Assembly (NCBI GenBank): GCA_947631715.1
Contig: CANRMK010000106.1
Span: forward strand, 1 to 7,821
DNA: 7,821 nucleotides
Source of the DNA: an uncultured Acetatifactor sp.
Lineage (GTDB): Bacteria; Bacillota; Clostridia; Lachnospirales; Lachnospiraceae
Direction: 5' to 3'
Below the pieces are notes generated by a model. It was given only the letters and a program-made list of their open reading frames with translations. It was not told where the DNA came from and did no database searches. Of this stretch, positions 7,240-7,821 are shown one piece after another (position 1 is the first letter of the stretch; the number at the start of each line of letters is the position of its first letter). The position numbers and the translations under genes were made by a program.

Positions 7240-7405
7240 TCTGTATGCCAAAATTCTCTTTTTTATCTTAAATATCTTTAATCTCCCTATTACATTATAT
7301 TTATGGTCAATACCCCTTACAGCCAGTAAGGAATTATCCAAGTTCGCTCTTTTGATCTTCTGTTTACCAGAAATATCGTATAGATTCAATCATTTCATGA
7401 ACTGG

Positions 7406-7438
7406 GAACCTGAACCAAGAACCTGATATGGAACCTGA
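7406..7438 (+). repeat. Three GAACCTGA direct repeats
   Basis: Exact 8-mers GAACCTGA occur at 7406-7413, 7419-7426 and 7431-7438. Their starts are 13 and 12 bp apart, and a partial TGAACC lies at 7411-7416. The spacing is near one helical turn and the array lies immediately upstream of, and overlaps, the putative -35 element of the amidase promoter. It could be a regulator-binding array or a decayed tandem duplication. Confidence 0.6.
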
Positions 7439-7460
7439 CAGGCTCAGTCTGCATATCCTA
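7432..7460 (+). promoter_or_regulatory. Possible sigma-K-type sporulation promoter for the amidase
   Basis: The sequence gCATATCCTA (7451-7460) fits the sigma-K -10 pattern gCATAnnnTA. AACC at 7432-7435 fits the -35 pattern mACm, with 16 nt between it and CATA. Transcription would start near 7467, giving a leader of about 23 nt before ATG 7490. The motif is short, so a chance match is possible. The fit is strengthened by the downstream gene type, because Bacillus subtilis cwlC, also a leaderless amidase, is sigma-K dependent. Confidence 0.4.
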
Positions 7461-7489
7461 ACAGAAAAGTCCCTTGCGGAGGAAGCAGT

Positions 7490-7821
7490 ATGCCACTGGT
7501 GGTGATCGATGCAGGGCACGGCGGTAATAATCCCGGCGCCGTTTATCGGGGGAGACAGGAAAAGGACGATGTGCTGGCGCTGGCTCTGGCTGTGGGGGCC
7601 GTACTGGAGGAGAACGGGGTAGAGGTATATTACACCAGGACGGAGGACATATATGAGTCACCGGTACAGAAAGCCCTGGAGGGAAATGCCGTGGGAGGGG
7701 ATTACTTTGTCTCCATTCACCGGAACGCAAGTCCTTATCCCAACCAGTATACGGGGGTGGAATCCCTGGTCTATGACAGTTACGGACAGGCGGCCGGACT
7801 GGCCGGAAATATCAATGCCCG
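7490..7821 (+). CDS. N-acetylmuramoyl-L-alanine amidase (Amidase_3), 3' end outside the window
   Basis: ATG 7490 lies 7 nt after GGAGG (7478-7482). The 110 visible residues run off the right edge. They form the N-terminal half of a zinc amidase that cuts the bond between N-acetylmuramic acid and L-alanine in peptidoglycan. The expected zinc ligands are present: H10 in IDAGHGG, E24 in GRQEKD and H77 in SIHRNA. The later TGVESLVYD segment (88-96) is also typical, and the catalytic glutamate would lie past the edge. The protein starts directly with the first beta strand (MPLVVIDAGHGG), so there is no signal peptide. This points to a CwlC-like mother-cell lysis enzyme or a phage-type endolysin, the latter less likely because no phage genes are seen nearby. 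It is probably transcribed separately, given the 378-bp spacer and its own promoter match. Confidence 0.9.
   Translation, partial: MPLVVIDAGHGGNNPGAVYRGRQEKDDVLALALAVGAVLEENGVEVYYTRTEDIYESPVQKALEGNAVGGDYFVSIHRNASPYPNQYTGVESLVYDSYGQAAGLAGNINA

Larger units (their letters stand above)
7112..7489 (+). other. 378-bp non-coding spacer: structured half, AT-rich half, repeats and promoter
   Basis: No convincing gene is seen on either strand. From left to right it holds a GC-rich segment with nested inverted repeats (7133-7239), a six-T run at 7259-7264, an AT-rich tract to about 7400, a small hairpin (CCTTAC 7315-7320 with GTAAGG 7326-7331), three GAACCTGA repeats (7406-7438) and a sigma-K-like promoter match (7432-7460). 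The sharp drop in GC around 7250-7400 contrasts with the flanking genes and suits a regulatory region or the remnant of an insertion. Confidence 0.7.

Noticed and set aside
7315..7331. Rho-independent terminator
   Set aside because: The stem is only 6 bp and no T-tract follows it; the T6 run at 7259-7264 lies before it, about 20 nt after the structured RNA.
7352..7384. Housekeeping promoter TTGATC with TATAGA
   Set aside because: The spacing is 21 bp, too long; the alternative TATCGT at 16 bp is a poor match.
7027..7389. Minus-strand 120-codon reading frame in the spacer
   Set aside because: TTG start, no ribosome-binding site, overlaps the end of the coiled-coil gene, and no recognisable motif.

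Overview
The window looks like the chromosome of a fairly GC-rich Lachnospiraceae/Clostridiales-type Firmicute. The evidence is strong GGAGG ribosome-binding sites, tightly packed or overlapping genes, and a PF04392-type binding protein. It also ends in a leaderless spore-type cell-wall amidase. The assignment rests on style and protein resemblance, not on a marker gene. All six convincing genes are on the + strand. No rRNA, tRNA, CRISPR array or insertion sequence was seen.

Region 1 (1-4253) is a compact cluster of three overlapping genes: a 5'-truncated ATP-grasp ligase of the D-Ala-D-Ala ligase superfamily, a 763-residue membrane protein, and a secreted PF04392-type binding protein. The membrane protein fuses two tandem extracytoplasmic sensor-like domains to a 12-helix MFS domain. 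The overlaps of 26 and 11 bp imply translational coupling. The ligase lacks residues used by true Ddl enzymes. The binding protein has no ABC ATPase or permease beside it, and its lipobox cysteine position is serine. One reading is a system that makes or senses, and transports, a small peptide-like or amino-acid-like compound.

Region 2 (4272-7111) starts 18 bp after region 1. It holds a 569-residue protein with a PI3K/PI4K-like kinase signature (D434-R-N-T-G-N439 and IDND 459-462) and a 287-residue charged coiled-coil protein. They are separated by 266 bp that contain a degenerate 14-bp tandem repeat. The pair may form a kinase/partner unit of unknown role.

Region 3 (7112-7489) is a 378-bp non-coding stretch. 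Its first half can fold into a nested three-way junction of about 107 nt (7133-7239), whose G-U pairs favour the + strand. An AT-rich tract follows, then three GAACCTGA direct repeats and a sigma-K-like promoter match.

Region 4 (7490 to the right edge) is the start of an N-acetylmuramoyl-L-alanine amidase (Amidase_3) without a signal peptide. This layout and the promoter match resemble mother-cell lysis enzymes such as CwlC. The most unusual elements are the sensor-MFS/ligase/binding-protein cluster, the PI3K-like kinase with its coiled-coil neighbour, and the structured RNA candidate.
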